From Agromyces protaetiae (GTDB taxonomy: Bacteria; Actinomycetota; Actinomycetes; Actinomycetales; Microbacteriaceae): a stretch of DNA of 64,000 nucleotides. Below, piece by piece: positions 33,321 through 41,598 of the stretch. The notes beneath the pieces were generated by a model. That model saw nothing but the letters and a program-made list of their open reading frames with translations. It searched no databases and was not told where the DNA came from. A program made the translations under genes and the position numbers. The DNA lies in contig NZ_CP035491.1 of the NCBI RefSeq assembly GCF_004135405.1, forward strand, positions 2,170,001-2,234,000. The letters run 5' to 3'. Within the stretch, counting starts at the first letter, position 1. Every line of letters begins with the position of its first letter.

Positions 33321-34391
33321 ATGACGACGACCGCGAGTCCGGATGTCTCGACCGCGCCCCGCTCGTCGACGGGCGCATTCCGCGGCGACCGCCGAGCCCG
33401 CAGCGCACGCTCGATCCTCGTCACCTCGGCGCTCGCCGTCGCCGTCGCCGTCGGGTTCGTCGTCTCGATGATGCTCGGCAGCTACGTGCTCGACGCCGGT
33501 TCGGTGGTCGCGGCGACGCTCGGCCTGCCGGCCGAGGCATCCGCCGTCTTCGTCGTGCGCGAACTTCGCCTGCCGCGCGCCCTCACCGCCGTGTTCGTCG
33601 GCCTCGCGCTCGGTGCCGCCGGCATCGTCTTCCAGCGGCTGCTGCGGAACCCCCTCGCGGCGCCCGACATGATCGGCATCTCGGCCGGTGCGAGCACGGC
33701 GGCCGTCGCCGCGATCGTCTTCACGTCCGCGGGCGGGCTCCTGCTCCCCGCGGCGGCCGTCGTCGGCGGACTCGCGACCGCGATCGTCGTGTACCTGCTC
33801 GCGTGGCGCCGAGGAGTGGCCGGCAACCGGTTCGTGCTCGTCGGGATCGGCGTCGCGGCCCTCCTCGAGTCGATCACGGGATATCTGCTCACGCGCGCCG
33901 AGATCTCCGACGCGCGCGCGGCGATAACCTGGCTCGTCGGATCGGTCGGACTCGCCGGGCCCGAAGTCCTGACCGCGCTCGTCCTCGCCGTGCTCGCGCT
34001 CGTCCCGCTCCTCGCCGTCATCGGCCGGGCGAGCGGCGTGCTCGAACTCGGCACCGACGCCGCCCGCGGGCTCGGCCTCCGGCCGCAGGCCGCGACGGCG
34101 CTCGTGCTCGGCGCATCCGTCGTCCTGGTCGCCGCCGCGACCGCCGCAGCCGGCCCCATCGCGTTCGTCGCCCTCATGGCCGGCCCGATCGCCGAGCGCC
34201 TGCTCGGCACGGGCGGCGCACGCGTCGTCGCATCCGCCCTCGTCGGCGCCATCCTCGTGACCGCGGCCGACCTGATCGCCCAGCACGCACTGCCGACCCC
34301 CATCTCGACGGGCATCGTCACCGGCCTCGTCGGAGCGCCCTACATCGCATGGCTGCTCATCCGATCCGACCGCAGAGGAGCCCGGCGATGA
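33321..34391 (+). CDS. FecCD-family siderophore permease (second subunit)
   Basis: 356-residue membrane subunit, intact. FecCD hallmarks are LRLPRALTAVFVGLALGAAGIVFQ, LLRNPLAAPDMIGISAGAS, and GPIAFVALMAGPIAERLLG, the last contacting the ATPase. The hydrophilic N-terminus (~30 residues) carries a GGATGTCTCG motif coding Asp-Val-Ser (33341-33350). ATG 33321 lies 2 nt after the first permease stop, and the stop overlaps the ATPase start (ATGA). It pairs with the frameshifted first permease to form the heterodimeric channel. Confidence 0.92.
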   Translation: MTTTASPDVSTAPRSSTGAFRGDRRARSARSILVTSALAVAVAVGFVVSMMLGSYVLDAGSVVAATLGLPAEASAVFVVRELRLPRALTAVFVGLALGAAGIVFQRLLRNPLAAPDMIGISAGASTAAVAAIVFTSAGGLLLPAAAVVGGLATAIVVYLLAWRRGVAGNRFVLVGIGVAALLESITGYLLTRAEISDARAAITWLVGSVGLAGPEVLTALVLAVLALVPLLAVIGRASGVLELGTDAARGLGLRPQAATALVLGASVVLVAAATAAAGPIAFVALMAGPIAERLLGTGGARVVASALVGAILVTAADLIAQHALPTPISTGIVTGLVGAPYIAWLLIRSDRRGARR

Positions 34392-35188
34392 CCGAGCGCA
34401 CGCTGGAAACCGTCGACCTCACCCTCGGCTACGACGGCGTCGACATCGTGCATGACCTGTCGACCGAGATCCCGTCGGGCAAGGTCACGGCGATCATCGG
34501 CGCGAACGCTTCGGGCAAGTCGACGCTGCTCCGGGGCATCGCGCGACTCATGACGCCGCGTTCGGGAAGCGTGCTGCTCGACGGCGCCTCGGTTCACGCC
34601 ATGCGCTCGGGCGACGCCGCGCGCGTCATCGGCCTGCTGCCGCAGGCGCCCATCGCCCCCGACGGCATCACCGTCGGCGACCTCGTCGGTCGCGGCCGCT
34701 ACCCGCACCAGGGCTGGTTCCGCCGTTGGACCGAGGCCGACGAGGCCGCAGTCGACGCCGCCCTCGAGGCCACAGGCACCGCCGACCTCGTCTCCCGACG
34801 CGTCGACGAACTCTCAGGCGGACAACGCCAGCGCGTGTGGATCGCGATGGCGCTCGCGCAGGAGACCGACATCCTGTTGCTCGACGAACCGACGACCTAC
34901 CTCGACGTCAATTACCAGATCGAGGTCCTCGACCTCCTCGCCGACCTCAACCGCGACCGCGGCACGACCGTCGTCATGGTGCTCCACGAACTCGGACTCG
35001 CGTGCCGATACGCCGATCACCTCATCGCCATGAAGGACGGCCGCATCGCCGCCGAGGGCGCGCCGAACGACATCGTGACCGCCCAACTTGTCGACGACGT
35101 CTTCTCGCTCGCGTGCGACGTCATCGAAGACCCGCGGAGCGGGACGCCCATGGTCATTCCGCTCGGGCGGCACCGGCTCGTCCGCTGA
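34388..35188 (+). CDS. Siderophore ABC transporter ATP-binding protein (FecE/FepC-like)
   Basis: Cytoplasmic ATPase of the importer, 266 residues. Walker A GANASGKST near residue 38, Q-loop LLPQAPIAPDGITVGDLVGRGRYPHQ (typical of siderophore and heme importers), signature LSGGQRQRVWIAMALAQ, Walker B ILLLDEPTTYLD, and H-loop VLHELGLA are all intact. The start is coupled to the upstream permease by ATGA. It is the last gene of the iron-uptake operon; a hairpin follows 8 nt after the stop. Confidence 0.94.
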   Translation: MTERTLETVDLTLGYDGVDIVHDLSTEIPSGKVTAIIGANASGKSTLLRGIARLMTPRSGSVLLDGASVHAMRSGDAARVIGLLPQAPIAPDGITVGDLVGRGRYPHQGWFRRWTEADEAAVDAALEATGTADLVSRRVDELSGGQRQRVWIAMALAQETDILLLDEPTTYLDVNYQIEVLDLLADLNRDRGTTVVMVLHELGLACRYADHLIAMKDGRIAAEGAPNDIVTAQLVDDVFSLACDVIEDPRSGTPMVIPLGRHRLVR

Positions 35189-35195
35189 GGCAACG

Positions 35196-35214
35196 GCCGC
35201 GAGTCGCTCGCGGC
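35196..35214. terminator. Bidirectional hairpin between siderophore ATPase and antiporter genes
   Basis: Perfect 8-bp stem GCCGCGAG / CTCGCGGC with loop TCG in the 51-bp gap between convergent genes. No T-tract. Confidence 0.55.
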
Positions 35215-35239
35215 TGCGCCGTGCGCCGTGCGCCGCCAG

Positions 35240-36970
35240 CTAGTGCTCGCCGGGCCGGCGCGAGAGCCGCGTCTCCTCGAGGTCGAGGAGCGCCTGCGCC
35301 TCGGCGATCGCGCGCGAGGAGTAGGTGCCTTGCGAGGTGAACTCGATGAGCCGCTCGCGCTCCGCGGCGACGACTGCGAGGCGCAGATCGCGGAACAACT
35401 GGTGAGGCTTCTCGCCGACCGCTCGCGGACTCTGGCTGCGTTCCCAAGCCGCTTCGGTGCGCATGAACGATGACTGGCGCACCCGTTCGATCACGTCGGG
35501 GTCGATGGGATCATCGCTGAGCTCGCGCTCCGACTCGATGTCGTCGATCGCGTCGAGGCCGGCGTTGCTGAGCGTCTCGAGAAGGCCGGCGAGCTCCTTC
35601 CGATCTTCGGTGGCGTTGACGCCCTCGACCTTCAAGAGTCGGATGAGCCAGGGCAGCGTGCCGCCCTGCACGACGATGCTCGCGACCGCGACCGTGAAGG
35701 CGATGAGGATCAACTGCGGACGGTACGGCGTGCTCTCGGGCAACGACTGCGCCGCCGCGAGCGTCACGACCCCCCGCATGCCCGACCAGCCGAGGATGAC
35801 CCCGCCTCGCCAGTCGATCTGCTCTTGGCGTTGCCGTTCGAGGTCGGCGCGACGGCGACCGTAGTCGCGTTCGAGGCGGTCGCGGAACTTCGCCTGCCGC
35901 GGGGTGTCGACCGGATGGCTGCGGAAGTAGTAGAGCGCGAGCAGGGCGCGATACGTGCGCTTCTCGTTGCGCTCCTCGCGGCGGCCGAGGGCGTAGACGA
36001 GCGGGCCGATCCAGGCGTACCGCACGACGATGAGCGCGAGGGTCGCGATGAGTCCGAGGCCGATCGAGTCGGCGACGCCCAGCACGGTGGGGTCGACGTG
36101 CTCGATGAGGGTGCGGATCTCGAGGCCGATGAGGAGGAAGACACCGTTCTCGAGCAGGAACTGGATCGTGCGCCAGTTGATCTTGTCGCTGATGCGCGAC
36201 TGCGGCGAGAACGCGCGAGGAGCCGCGTGCCCTGTGTAGAGGCCTGCCACGACGACCGCGAGCACGCCGGAGGCGTGGAAGGCCTCGGCGGGCATGAACG
36301 CCACGAAGGGCACCGCGAGCGAGAGCGCCGTGTCGAGCACGGGATCGTCGAGCTTCGATCGCACCCACACCGTCACGAAGCCCACGACGAGGCCGACCGC
36401 CACCGCGACGACGACCGCGTACGAGAAGTCGAGCACGCCCGCGAACGGCGTCGCGAGCGCGCCCGCGGCGGCCGCGACGGCCGTGCGGAGCAGCACGAGC
36501 GCCGTCGCGTCGTTCACGAGCCCTTCGCCCTCGAGCACCGTCAAGAGGCGCGGCGGCAGGCCCAGTCGTCGGCCGATGGAGGTCGCGGCGACGGCGTCGG
36601 GCGGACTGATGATCGCGCCGAGCGCGACGGCGGCGGGCAGGCTCAGCTCGGGCAGGAGCGTGAAGAGCAGGAACCCGACCGCGAATGCCGTGATGATGAC
36701 GAGCGCGACCGAGAGGCTCGCGATCGGCGCCAGGTTCCGGCGGAAGTCGATGACGGGCACGCTGATCGCGGCCGCGTAGAGGATCGGCGGCAGCAGTCCG
36801 TCGAGGATGATCTCGTGCGGCACCTCGATGTCGGGAACGCCCGGCAGGTACGAGAGGCCGACGCCGACGAGCACGAGGATGATCGGCGCCGCGATGCCGA
36901 GCTTCTTCGAGAAGGCCGCGACCGCGACGATGACGGCGACCGCGATGATTCCATAGACGCCGATCTCCAT
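35240..36970 (-). CDS. CPA1-family Na+/H+ antiporter
   Basis: 576-residue cation:proton antiporter for pH and sodium homeostasis. Twelve or so membrane helices span ~1-420, with SPPDAVAATSIGRRLGLPPRLLTVLEGEGLVNDATALVLL, which holds the CPA1 ion-binding Asp residues (PPDAVAA and NDATA). A cytoplasmic C-terminal domain (~430-576) is charged and helical and probably regulatory. TAGGGT (36977-36982, minus strand) ends 6 nt before the ATG, so it is leaderless-type. It lies 54 nt after the phosphatase gene on the same strand. Confidence 0.9.
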   Translation of the reverse strand: MEIGVYGIIAVAVIVAVAAFSKKLGIAAPIILVLVGVGLSYLPGVPDIEVPHEIILDGLLPPILYAAAISVPVIDFRRNLAPIASLSVALVIITAFAVGFLLFTLLPELSLPAAVALGAIISPPDAVAATSIGRRLGLPPRLLTVLEGEGLVNDATALVLLRTAVAAAAGALATPFAGVLDFSYAVVVAVAVGLVVGFVTVWVRSKLDDPVLDTALSLAVPFVAFMPAEAFHASGVLAVVVAGLYTGHAAPRAFSPQSRISDKINWRTIQFLLENGVFLLIGLEIRTLIEHVDPTVLGVADSIGLGLIATLALIVVRYAWIGPLVYALGRREERNEKRTYRALLALYYFRSHPVDTPRQAKFRDRLERDYGRRRADLERQRQEQIDWRGGVILGWSGMRGVVTLAAAQSLPESTPYRPQLILIAFTVAVASIVVQGGTLPWLIRLLKVEGVNATEDRKELAGLLETLSNAGLDAIDDIESERELSDDPIDPDVIERVRQSSFMRTEAAWERSQSPRAVGEKPHQLFRDLRLAVVAAERERLIEFTSQGTYSSRAIAEAQALLDLEETRLSRRPGEH

Positions 36971-37024
36971 CGTTCCACCCTATGCAATCCGGCGGACGTG
37001 TTACCGCCGCAGACGATGGGCGAC

Positions 37025-37858
37025 TCAGCGGAGTGCGTCGAGCACGGCGTCGTGCAGCAGGCCGTTCGTCGCGAGCGCGTTGCCGTTCGACGGGCCCGGT
37101 TCGCCCTCGACCGACGTGAATCGCCCGCCCGCCTCTTCGACGATGGGGATGAGCGCCGCGAGGTCGTACGTCTTGACGTCGAACTCGGCGACGATGTCGA
37201 CGAGCCCTTCGGCGAGGAGCATGTACGACCACAGGTCGCCGTAGGCGCGGTCGCGCCACACGCGCTCGGAGAGCGGCAGCAGACGGTCGAGGTAGCCGGC
37301 CTCGCGCCACTGCGCGAGGCTCTGGAAGCTGAGGGATGCATCGGCCAGGTCTTCGACGCGCGAGACGCCGATACGGCGGGGAGCCGTCGTCGCCGGGGTC
37401 GCTCCGTCGCTGTCGTTCGCGTCTGCAGACGTCGTGCCCGGAGCATCCGTCGTCCACGCGCCTTCGCCGCGCGACGCCCACCAACGCCGCCCGAGCGCGG
37501 GGGAGGAGGCGACGCCGACGACCGGCTCGCCGTCGACCGCGAGCGCGATGAGCGTGCCCCACACGGGCACGCCGCGCAGGAAGTTCGAGGTGCCGTCGAT
37601 CGGGTCGATGATCCACTGCCGGTCCGAATCGCCCTCGACGCCGAACTCCTCGCCGAGCACGCTGTCGCCCGGCCGCGCCTCGGCGAGCCCGTCGCGCAGT
37701 GCGCGCTCGACCGCGAGATCGGCTTCGGTCACGGGTGTGCGGTCGGGCTTCGTCGACACCTCGAGATCGACCGCGCGGAAGCGCGCGAGCGAGATCGCAT
37801 CGGCGCGATCGGCGAGGGCGAGGGCGAGGGCGAGGTCGTCGGCGAAGGGCGCGGGCAT
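37025..37858 (-). CDS. Inositol monophosphatase family protein (possible histidinol-phosphatase HisN)
   Basis: 277-residue Mg2+-dependent phosphatase. Motifs: [25 protein letters not shown] (metal ligand Glu pair), [24 protein letters not shown] (the DPIDGT metal site), and [30 protein letters not shown]. Similar actinobacterial proteins act as histidinol-phosphate phosphatase, but sequence alone cannot exclude inositol monophosphatase activity. ATG 37858 is chosen because TACGCT (minus strand) ends 7 nt upstream; the frame extends to 38068 but would run into tRNA-Lys. A ~25-residue acidic insert ([14 protein letters not shown]) is unusual. Confidence 0.83.
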   Translation of the reverse strand: MPAPFADDLALALALADRADAISLARFRAVDLEVSTKPDRTPVTEADLAVERALRDGLAEARPGDSVLGEEFGVEGDSDRQWIIDPIDGTSNFLRGVPVWGTLIALAVDGEPVVGVASSPALGRRWWASRGEGAWTTDAPGTTSADANDSDGATPATTAPRRIGVSRVEDLADASLSFQSLAQWREAGYLDRLLPLSERVWRDRAYGDLWSYMLLAEGLVDIVAEFDVKTYDLAALIPIVEEAGGRFTSVEGEPGPSNGNALATNGLLHDAVLDALR

Positions 37859-38064
37859 GAGGTTCAGCGTACGCGTCGCGAGGTGCCCGGATGCCTCGCT
37901 TGACGACCTTGTGGGCGCGGATGTGCCGGCATTCGGGGGAAGTTCACCGATCGGCAGGCGGCCGGCCGCTCGGCGTTCACCGCGCTTCGCGCCCCGATTT
38001 CGCATTGGCGCGAATGCTCTGATAACGTAGTGCCTCGGTTCGGAACGCAAGATTCCGAGGCCAT

Positions 38065-38140
38065 GCACCTCTAGCTCAATCGGCAGAGCAACTGACTCTT
38101 AATCAGTGGGTTCAGGGTTCAAGTCCCTGGGGGTGCACCA
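38065..38140 (+). tRNA. tRNA-Lys (anticodon CUU)
   Basis: 76-nt tRNA: acceptor GCACCTC/GGGGTGC, anticodon loop CTCTTAA giving CTT (Lys, AAG codon), T-arm CAGGGTTCAAGTCCCTG, and an encoded ACCA end. A leader hairpin CCTCGG/CCGAGG (about 38033-38062) precedes the mature 5' end, and a strong terminator hairpin starts 3 nt after the 3' end. Confidence 0.95.
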
Positions 38141-38142
38141 CG

Positions 38143-38172
38143 AAGCCCCGGCAGATCATTCTGCCGGGGCTT
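38143..38172. terminator. Terminator of tRNA-Lys, shared with the GNAT gene 3' end
   Basis: Perfect 13-bp stem AAGCCCCGGCAGA / TCTGCCGGGGCTT with loop TCAT, followed by TGTT. It lies immediately after the tRNA, and its loop contains part of the stop codon of the convergent GNAT gene, so it can stop transcription from both sides. The A/T ends give the hairpin a short U-run on both strands. Confidence 0.8.
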
Positions 38173-38779
38173 GTTCGTTGTCGGCGGCTCCCTGCCCCGA
38201 CTCCTCGCGGAGGATGGCGTATCCGACGCTGTCGAGCCACCGACCGGAGCGATGCAGCGCGTCTCCGACGGCGTGGAGTTCGCGGCGCATGCCGGCTCGT
38301 TCCATCAGGCGCCACGACCGCTCGTTGTCGAGGAAGCTGGTCGCGACGATGCGTCGAATGGCGAGTTCGTCGAAGCAGTACCGGATGAGCGCTTGCACGG
38401 CCTCGGTCGCGTAGCCGCGGCCCTCGTGCGCCGGGTCGAGCACCCAGCCCAGTTCCACCTGGCTTCGCCGCGCCAGCTCCGCGACATCCTGCTGGGCCCA
38501 GGCATCCGCTCCTCGCACCATGAAATCTCCGATGACCCCACCTCCGTGCCGGTCGTCGAGCTCCACGATGACGGTGTCGGCAAGCCGATCGGGCTCGGTG
38601 AAGAGGTCGCGGTACTCCTCGAAGGTGGCGGGTGTTCCGCCGAGCCACTCGTTCACCGTCTCGAGACGTCGGTACGCCCAGGTCGCGCCCGCATCACGGC
38701 ACGTGCCCGGGCGGATGACGAGGCGACGCGTGGTGATCGGGGTGCGCAGGATGGGCGCAGGCGGTGACGCCGTGCTCAT
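38156..38779 (-). CDS. GNAT family N-acetyltransferase
   Basis: 207-residue acetyltransferase of the RimJ/RimL-like GNAT group. It opens with ITTRRLVIRPGTCRDA and carries VELGWVLDPAHEGRGYATEAVQALIRYCF (strand b4 and the acetyl-CoA pyrophosphate-binding loop, here EGRGYAT), then IRRIVATSFLDNERSWRLMERAGMRRE. Targets may be protein N-termini, amino groups of small molecules, or antibiotics; none is indicated. Last gene of a four-gene run with 4-nt overlaps; its start overlaps the DUF4389 stop. Confidence 0.85.
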   Translation of the reverse strand: MSTASPPAPILRTPITTRRLVIRPGTCRDAGATWAYRRLETVNEWLGGTPATFEEYRDLFTEPDRLADTVIVELDDRHGGGVIGDFMVRGADAWAQQDVAELARRSQVELGWVLDPAHEGRGYATEAVQALIRYCFDELAIRRIVATSFLDNERSWRLMERAGMRRELHAVGDALHRSGRWLDSVGYAILREESGQGAADNEQAPAE

Positions 38780-39498
38780 GCCGTCCTACTTGCTGCGGCG
38801 GGAAGCGAGGTCGCATGGTCGGGCTCGTCGCCGCCGGCGTCGAGTCGGAACGGCGGGTACTCGTCGGTCATGAGCGCCAGGTAGATCAGGACCCGGTACA
38901 TCCACCTGCTGATGCCGACGAGGAAGTCGAAGTAGCCGGTCGGGTACCGTCCCGTGACCAGCAGGAGGAATCCGGCGACGACCACCAGCAGGTTGAGGAT
39001 CGAGTAGCCGCCGAGGGGGAGCGGTCCCGTGCTGAGCTCGTTGAGCGCCGGAATCGGGTAGAGGAAGATGTCTGCTCCCAACAGCGCGACGATCGCGATC
39101 TGGGGGAGCGCGAGGAGCGCCTTGACGAGGACTGCAGGGCGCGAGAGCCGATCGGCGTACTCGATCTCCAGCGTCGCCGGGTAGCTCGTCCGCCGGGCCG
39201 TGAACGGCGGGTAGTCGTCGGTGCCGAGAGCCGCGTACACGTAGAAGCCGACTCGCCAGTTCCAGCGCAGGATTCCGGTGTTGATCTCGAACAGCCGCCG
39301 CGGGTAGCGGCCGGTGGCGAGGATCGCGATCCCGGCGATCGGGGTAGTGGCGATGAACCAGAGCCAGAGGGCCGCGAGGATGACGAAGTGGGGAATCGCC
39401 AGGAGCATCTTGGCGAGCCACAGCCAGCGAGACAGTCCGGCCTGCAGCGTGCCGGTCAGGCGGAGCGGGCTCGCCTTCAGGTCGGTCGAGGTGCTCAT
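38776..39498 (-). CDS. DUF4389 domain-containing membrane protein
   Basis: 240 residues made of two related halves, each with a hydrophobic block and a repeated motif: ATGRYPRRLFEINTGILRWNWRVGFYVYAALGTDDYPPF in the first half and the equivalent TGRYPTGYFDF, then YRVLIYLALMTDEYPPFRLD in the second. This internal duplication is typical of DUF4389. Function unknown. ATG 39498 overlaps the alcohol dehydrogenase-like gene stop (ATGA), so the genes are translated in a chain. Confidence 0.85.
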   Translation of the reverse strand: MSTSTDLKASPLRLTGTLQAGLSRWLWLAKMLLAIPHFVILAALWLWFIATTPIAGIAILATGRYPRRLFEINTGILRWNWRVGFYVYAALGTDDYPPFTARRTSYPATLEIEYADRLSRPAVLVKALLALPQIAIVALLGADIFLYPIPALNELSTGPLPLGGYSILNLLVVVAGFLLLVTGRYPTGYFDFLVGISRWMYRVLIYLALMTDEYPPFRLDAGGDEPDHATSLPAAASRTA

Positions 39499-40487
39499 CG
39501 GATCTCCGGTGCGGTGGTGGTCATGGACAGCACGACGCTGCCGCGCTTGCGGCCGCCGTCGACGTATCGGTGGGCGTCGGCGACCGCGTCGAGCGAGTAG
39601 GTGCGGTCGACGATCGGTCGCAAGACGCCGGCTTCGGCGAGTTCCACGAGGTGGCCGAGATCTTCCGCCCGGTAGGGGCCGGGAGCGGTGACGACCGTGA
39701 TGCCGAGGCGCTTCTCGTCTCGCCGTGCGGCGATCATGGATCGCAGATCTCCGGCGACGAGCAGCACGGCGCCCCCGGGCGCGACGAGGTGCCCGACACG
39801 TCGAACCGGTGCGTTGCCGACGCAGTCGACGATCACGTCGTACGACCGTCCGGCGGTCGTGAAGTCGTCCACGTGGTAGTCGATGATCTCGTCAGCGCCG
39901 AGTGCCGTGACCATGGCCCGGTTGGCGCCGCTCGTGACCGCGGTGACGTGGGCGCCGAGGGCGTGGGCGAGCTGGACCACCGCAGAGCCGACGGCACCGG
40001 AGGCGCCGTTGACGAGCGCTCGCGTCCCTCGCCGCACGTCGACTTGGTCGAGGAACGCGTGCGCAGTGACCCCGCCGAAAACGAGGGCCGCGGCATCCTC
40101 GAAGCTCAGGCCGCGAGGCCTGGCGGTGACCGCCGCCTGCGAGTCGATCACGACGTACTCCGCGTGACCGCCGAAGCGGCTTCCGAGCATTGCGATCACC
40201 TCGTCGCCAGGTGCGAACCTGCGAACGTCGCGGCCCACGGCGACGACGGTGCCGCTGACGTCCATTCCGAGGACGCGGCGGCGCGGTCGGAAGAAGCCGA
40301 GCACGAGCGAGCTGGGGATGGCGAGTCCGGCCGGGACATCTTTCGCCCGCGACCGGCGGTCGGCGGCGCTGACGGTGCTCGCGTGGACGCGGATCAGGAC
40401 TTCTCCCGCGCGTGGGGCCGGGGTGGGGATGTCGGCGACGGTGAGGACGTCGGGTCCGCCGAATCGCCGGTGGATCGCGGCCCTCAT
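39495..40487 (-). CDS. Zinc-independent MDR/quinone oxidoreductase-like NAD(P)-dependent dehydrogenase
   Basis: 330-residue medium-chain dehydrogenase of the quinone-reductase type. It has the GroES-like N-terminus MRAAIHRRFGGPDVLTVADIPTPAPRAGEVLIRVHAS, VLGMDVSGTVVAVG, the cofactor-binding ALVNGASGAVGSAVVQLA, and LGADEIIDYHVDDF. The zinc-binding Cys cluster of alcohol dehydrogenases is absent, so NADPH:quinone or enone reduction is likelier than alcohol oxidation. The start overlaps the DUF4386 stop and its stop overlaps DUF4389 (both ATGA). Confidence 0.87.
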   Translation of the reverse strand: MRAAIHRRFGGPDVLTVADIPTPAPRAGEVLIRVHASTVSAADRRSRAKDVPAGLAIPSSLVLGFFRPRRRVLGMDVSGTVVAVGRDVRRFAPGDEVIAMLGSRFGGHAEYVVIDSQAAVTARPRGLSFEDAAALVFGGVTAHAFLDQVDVRRGTRALVNGASGAVGSAVVQLAHALGAHVTAVTSGANRAMVTALGADEIIDYHVDDFTTAGRSYDVIVDCVGNAPVRRVGHLVAPGGAVLLVAGDLRSMIAARRDEKRLGITVVTAPGPYRAEDLGHLVELAEAGVLRPIVDRTYSLDAVADAHRYVDGGRKRGSVVLSMTTTAPEIR

Positions 40488-41212
40488 GATTCGACCTCGA
40501 CACCCGAGGCGACGGGGGCGGCCGGGGCGACGTTGTGATCCGGATCGGTCAGTCTGCGGATCGCGTCCAGGTTGAAGCCGCGGACGACGAGCCACGCTCC
40601 CATCCCGAACTCCCAGATGCTCAGGAACAGTGCGGCAGCGCCCGCCACCGGGGAGACGGGGCCCCAAGCGCCGAACAGGGTTCCGACATCGGCGACGACG
40701 AGCATCGGTGCGCCGATGAATCCGAAGACCGGGAGCGCGCGGGGGATCAGCCTCGAGCGGAACATGATCGAACCCAGCAGGAAAGCGTTGAGAGCCGGGA
40801 TCAGTCCTTGGCCGAACAAGGTCGTCCAGGTGTGCTGGGCGAGGAGCGACTGTCCTGCGACCACCGCGTCCTGGCCGAGGTCGGCCTGTCGGAGCGTGAC
40901 GATCGACATGAGAGCGACGACGCCGGCGAAGATCGCAGCAGCCTCCAACGTGCGCGCGGCCACGAAACCGAGAGCCCGGGAGCCGCTGTGGAGCTTGATG
41001 ATCGGATAAAGTGCGATGCCGGTGCCGATGCACGCGAGGGCGACGATCAGTTCCAGCACGCCGCCCACGACCACGGGTGCATCCGGCCCGGCGCCGACGA
41101 CCCAAGCGGTGTCGCCCTTGATCGCGTCGTAGAGGGCGAAGGTCGGGATCGAGACGAACGTGAGCAGGTAGAGCACGCCTCCGGCGATCGAGGCCCTGCG
41201 GTGGAGGGGCAT
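40484..41212 (-). CDS. DUF4386 domain-containing membrane protein (N-terminus possibly frameshifted)
   Basis: 242 residues with six hydrophobic segments and the DUF4386 pattern: RRASIAGGVLYLLTFVSIPTFALYD, then GLIPALNAFLLGSIMFRSRLIPRALPVFGFIGAP. Function unknown. ATG 41212 has no ribosome-binding site. Thirty-eight nt upstream an ATG at 41250 does (GGAG, 6 nt away) and reads MTTTAATTHRG, a typical family opening, but in another frame. Adding one C to the run at 41218-41222 would join them into a 255-residue protein. First gene of the DUF4386-dehydrogenase-DUF4389-GNAT operon. Confidence 0.8.
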   Translation of the reverse strand: MPLHRRASIAGGVLYLLTFVSIPTFALYDAIKGDTAWVVGAGPDAPVVVGGVLELIVALACIGTGIALYPIIKLHSGSRALGFVAARTLEAAAIFAGVVALMSIVTLRQADLGQDAVVAGQSLLAQHTWTTLFGQGLIPALNAFLLGSIMFRSRLIPRALPVFGFIGAPMLVVADVGTLFGAWGPVSPVAGAAALFLSIWEFGMGAWLVVRGFNLDAIRRLTDPDHNVAPAAPVASGVEVES

Positions 41213-41319
41213 CGGCGCCCCCGATGTGTGGTTGCTGCGGTGGTGGTCATGATCTTCTCCGATCGGTTGGTCCGGCGGTCATCGGGAATGACGCGTGTGC
41301 GAGGAGGTGAGGAGCGGAC

Positions 41320-41553
41320 TCAGGGGTCCAGTCGAGTGACGGCGATGATGGACAGGCCGGCATCGCGAAGTCGCTGCAGGACTCCGTGGAGGGCGGCCTG
41401 ATCGGTGAGCTCACCCCGCAGCGATGTCGTCCCGTCGATGCCGGGCGCGAGTGTCAGCCCCTCGAAGTGCGCAGCCCACCGCGGTTCGAGGCGTCCCGAC
41501 ACGCGGAACTCATATGTGCAAGAGGTGTCTGCGGAGTGGTTCACGCCTGGCAC
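41320..41553 (-). CDS. Small hypothetical protein (77 aa)
   Basis: Reads TYEFRVSGRLEPRWAAHFEGLTLAPGIDGTTSLRGELTDQAALHGVLQRLRDAGLSIIAVTRL: a compact alpha/beta domain like the small cytoplasmic proteins often found beside actinobacterial regulators. No named family is assigned. The frame opens at GTG 41553, but TACCGT (minus strand, 41552-41557) looks like a -10 and lies 7 nt before a second GTG at 41544, so translation may begin at 41544 from a leaderless mRNA. It stands between the LAL regulator and the DUF4386 operon. Confidence 0.7.
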   Translation of the reverse strand: MPGVNHSADTSCTYEFRVSGRLEPRWAAHFEGLTLAPGIDGTTSLRGELTDQAALHGVLQRLRDAGLSIIAVTRLDP

Positions 41554-41598
41554 GGTAGGAGCCGATGTGGTGAGCCGACATCACCAGATCGGGTGAAT

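Noticed and set aside
38065..38172. Attachment site at the tRNA-Lys 3' end
   Set aside because: No second copy of the tRNA 3' sequence and no integrase were seen downstream, so only a weak island argument remains.
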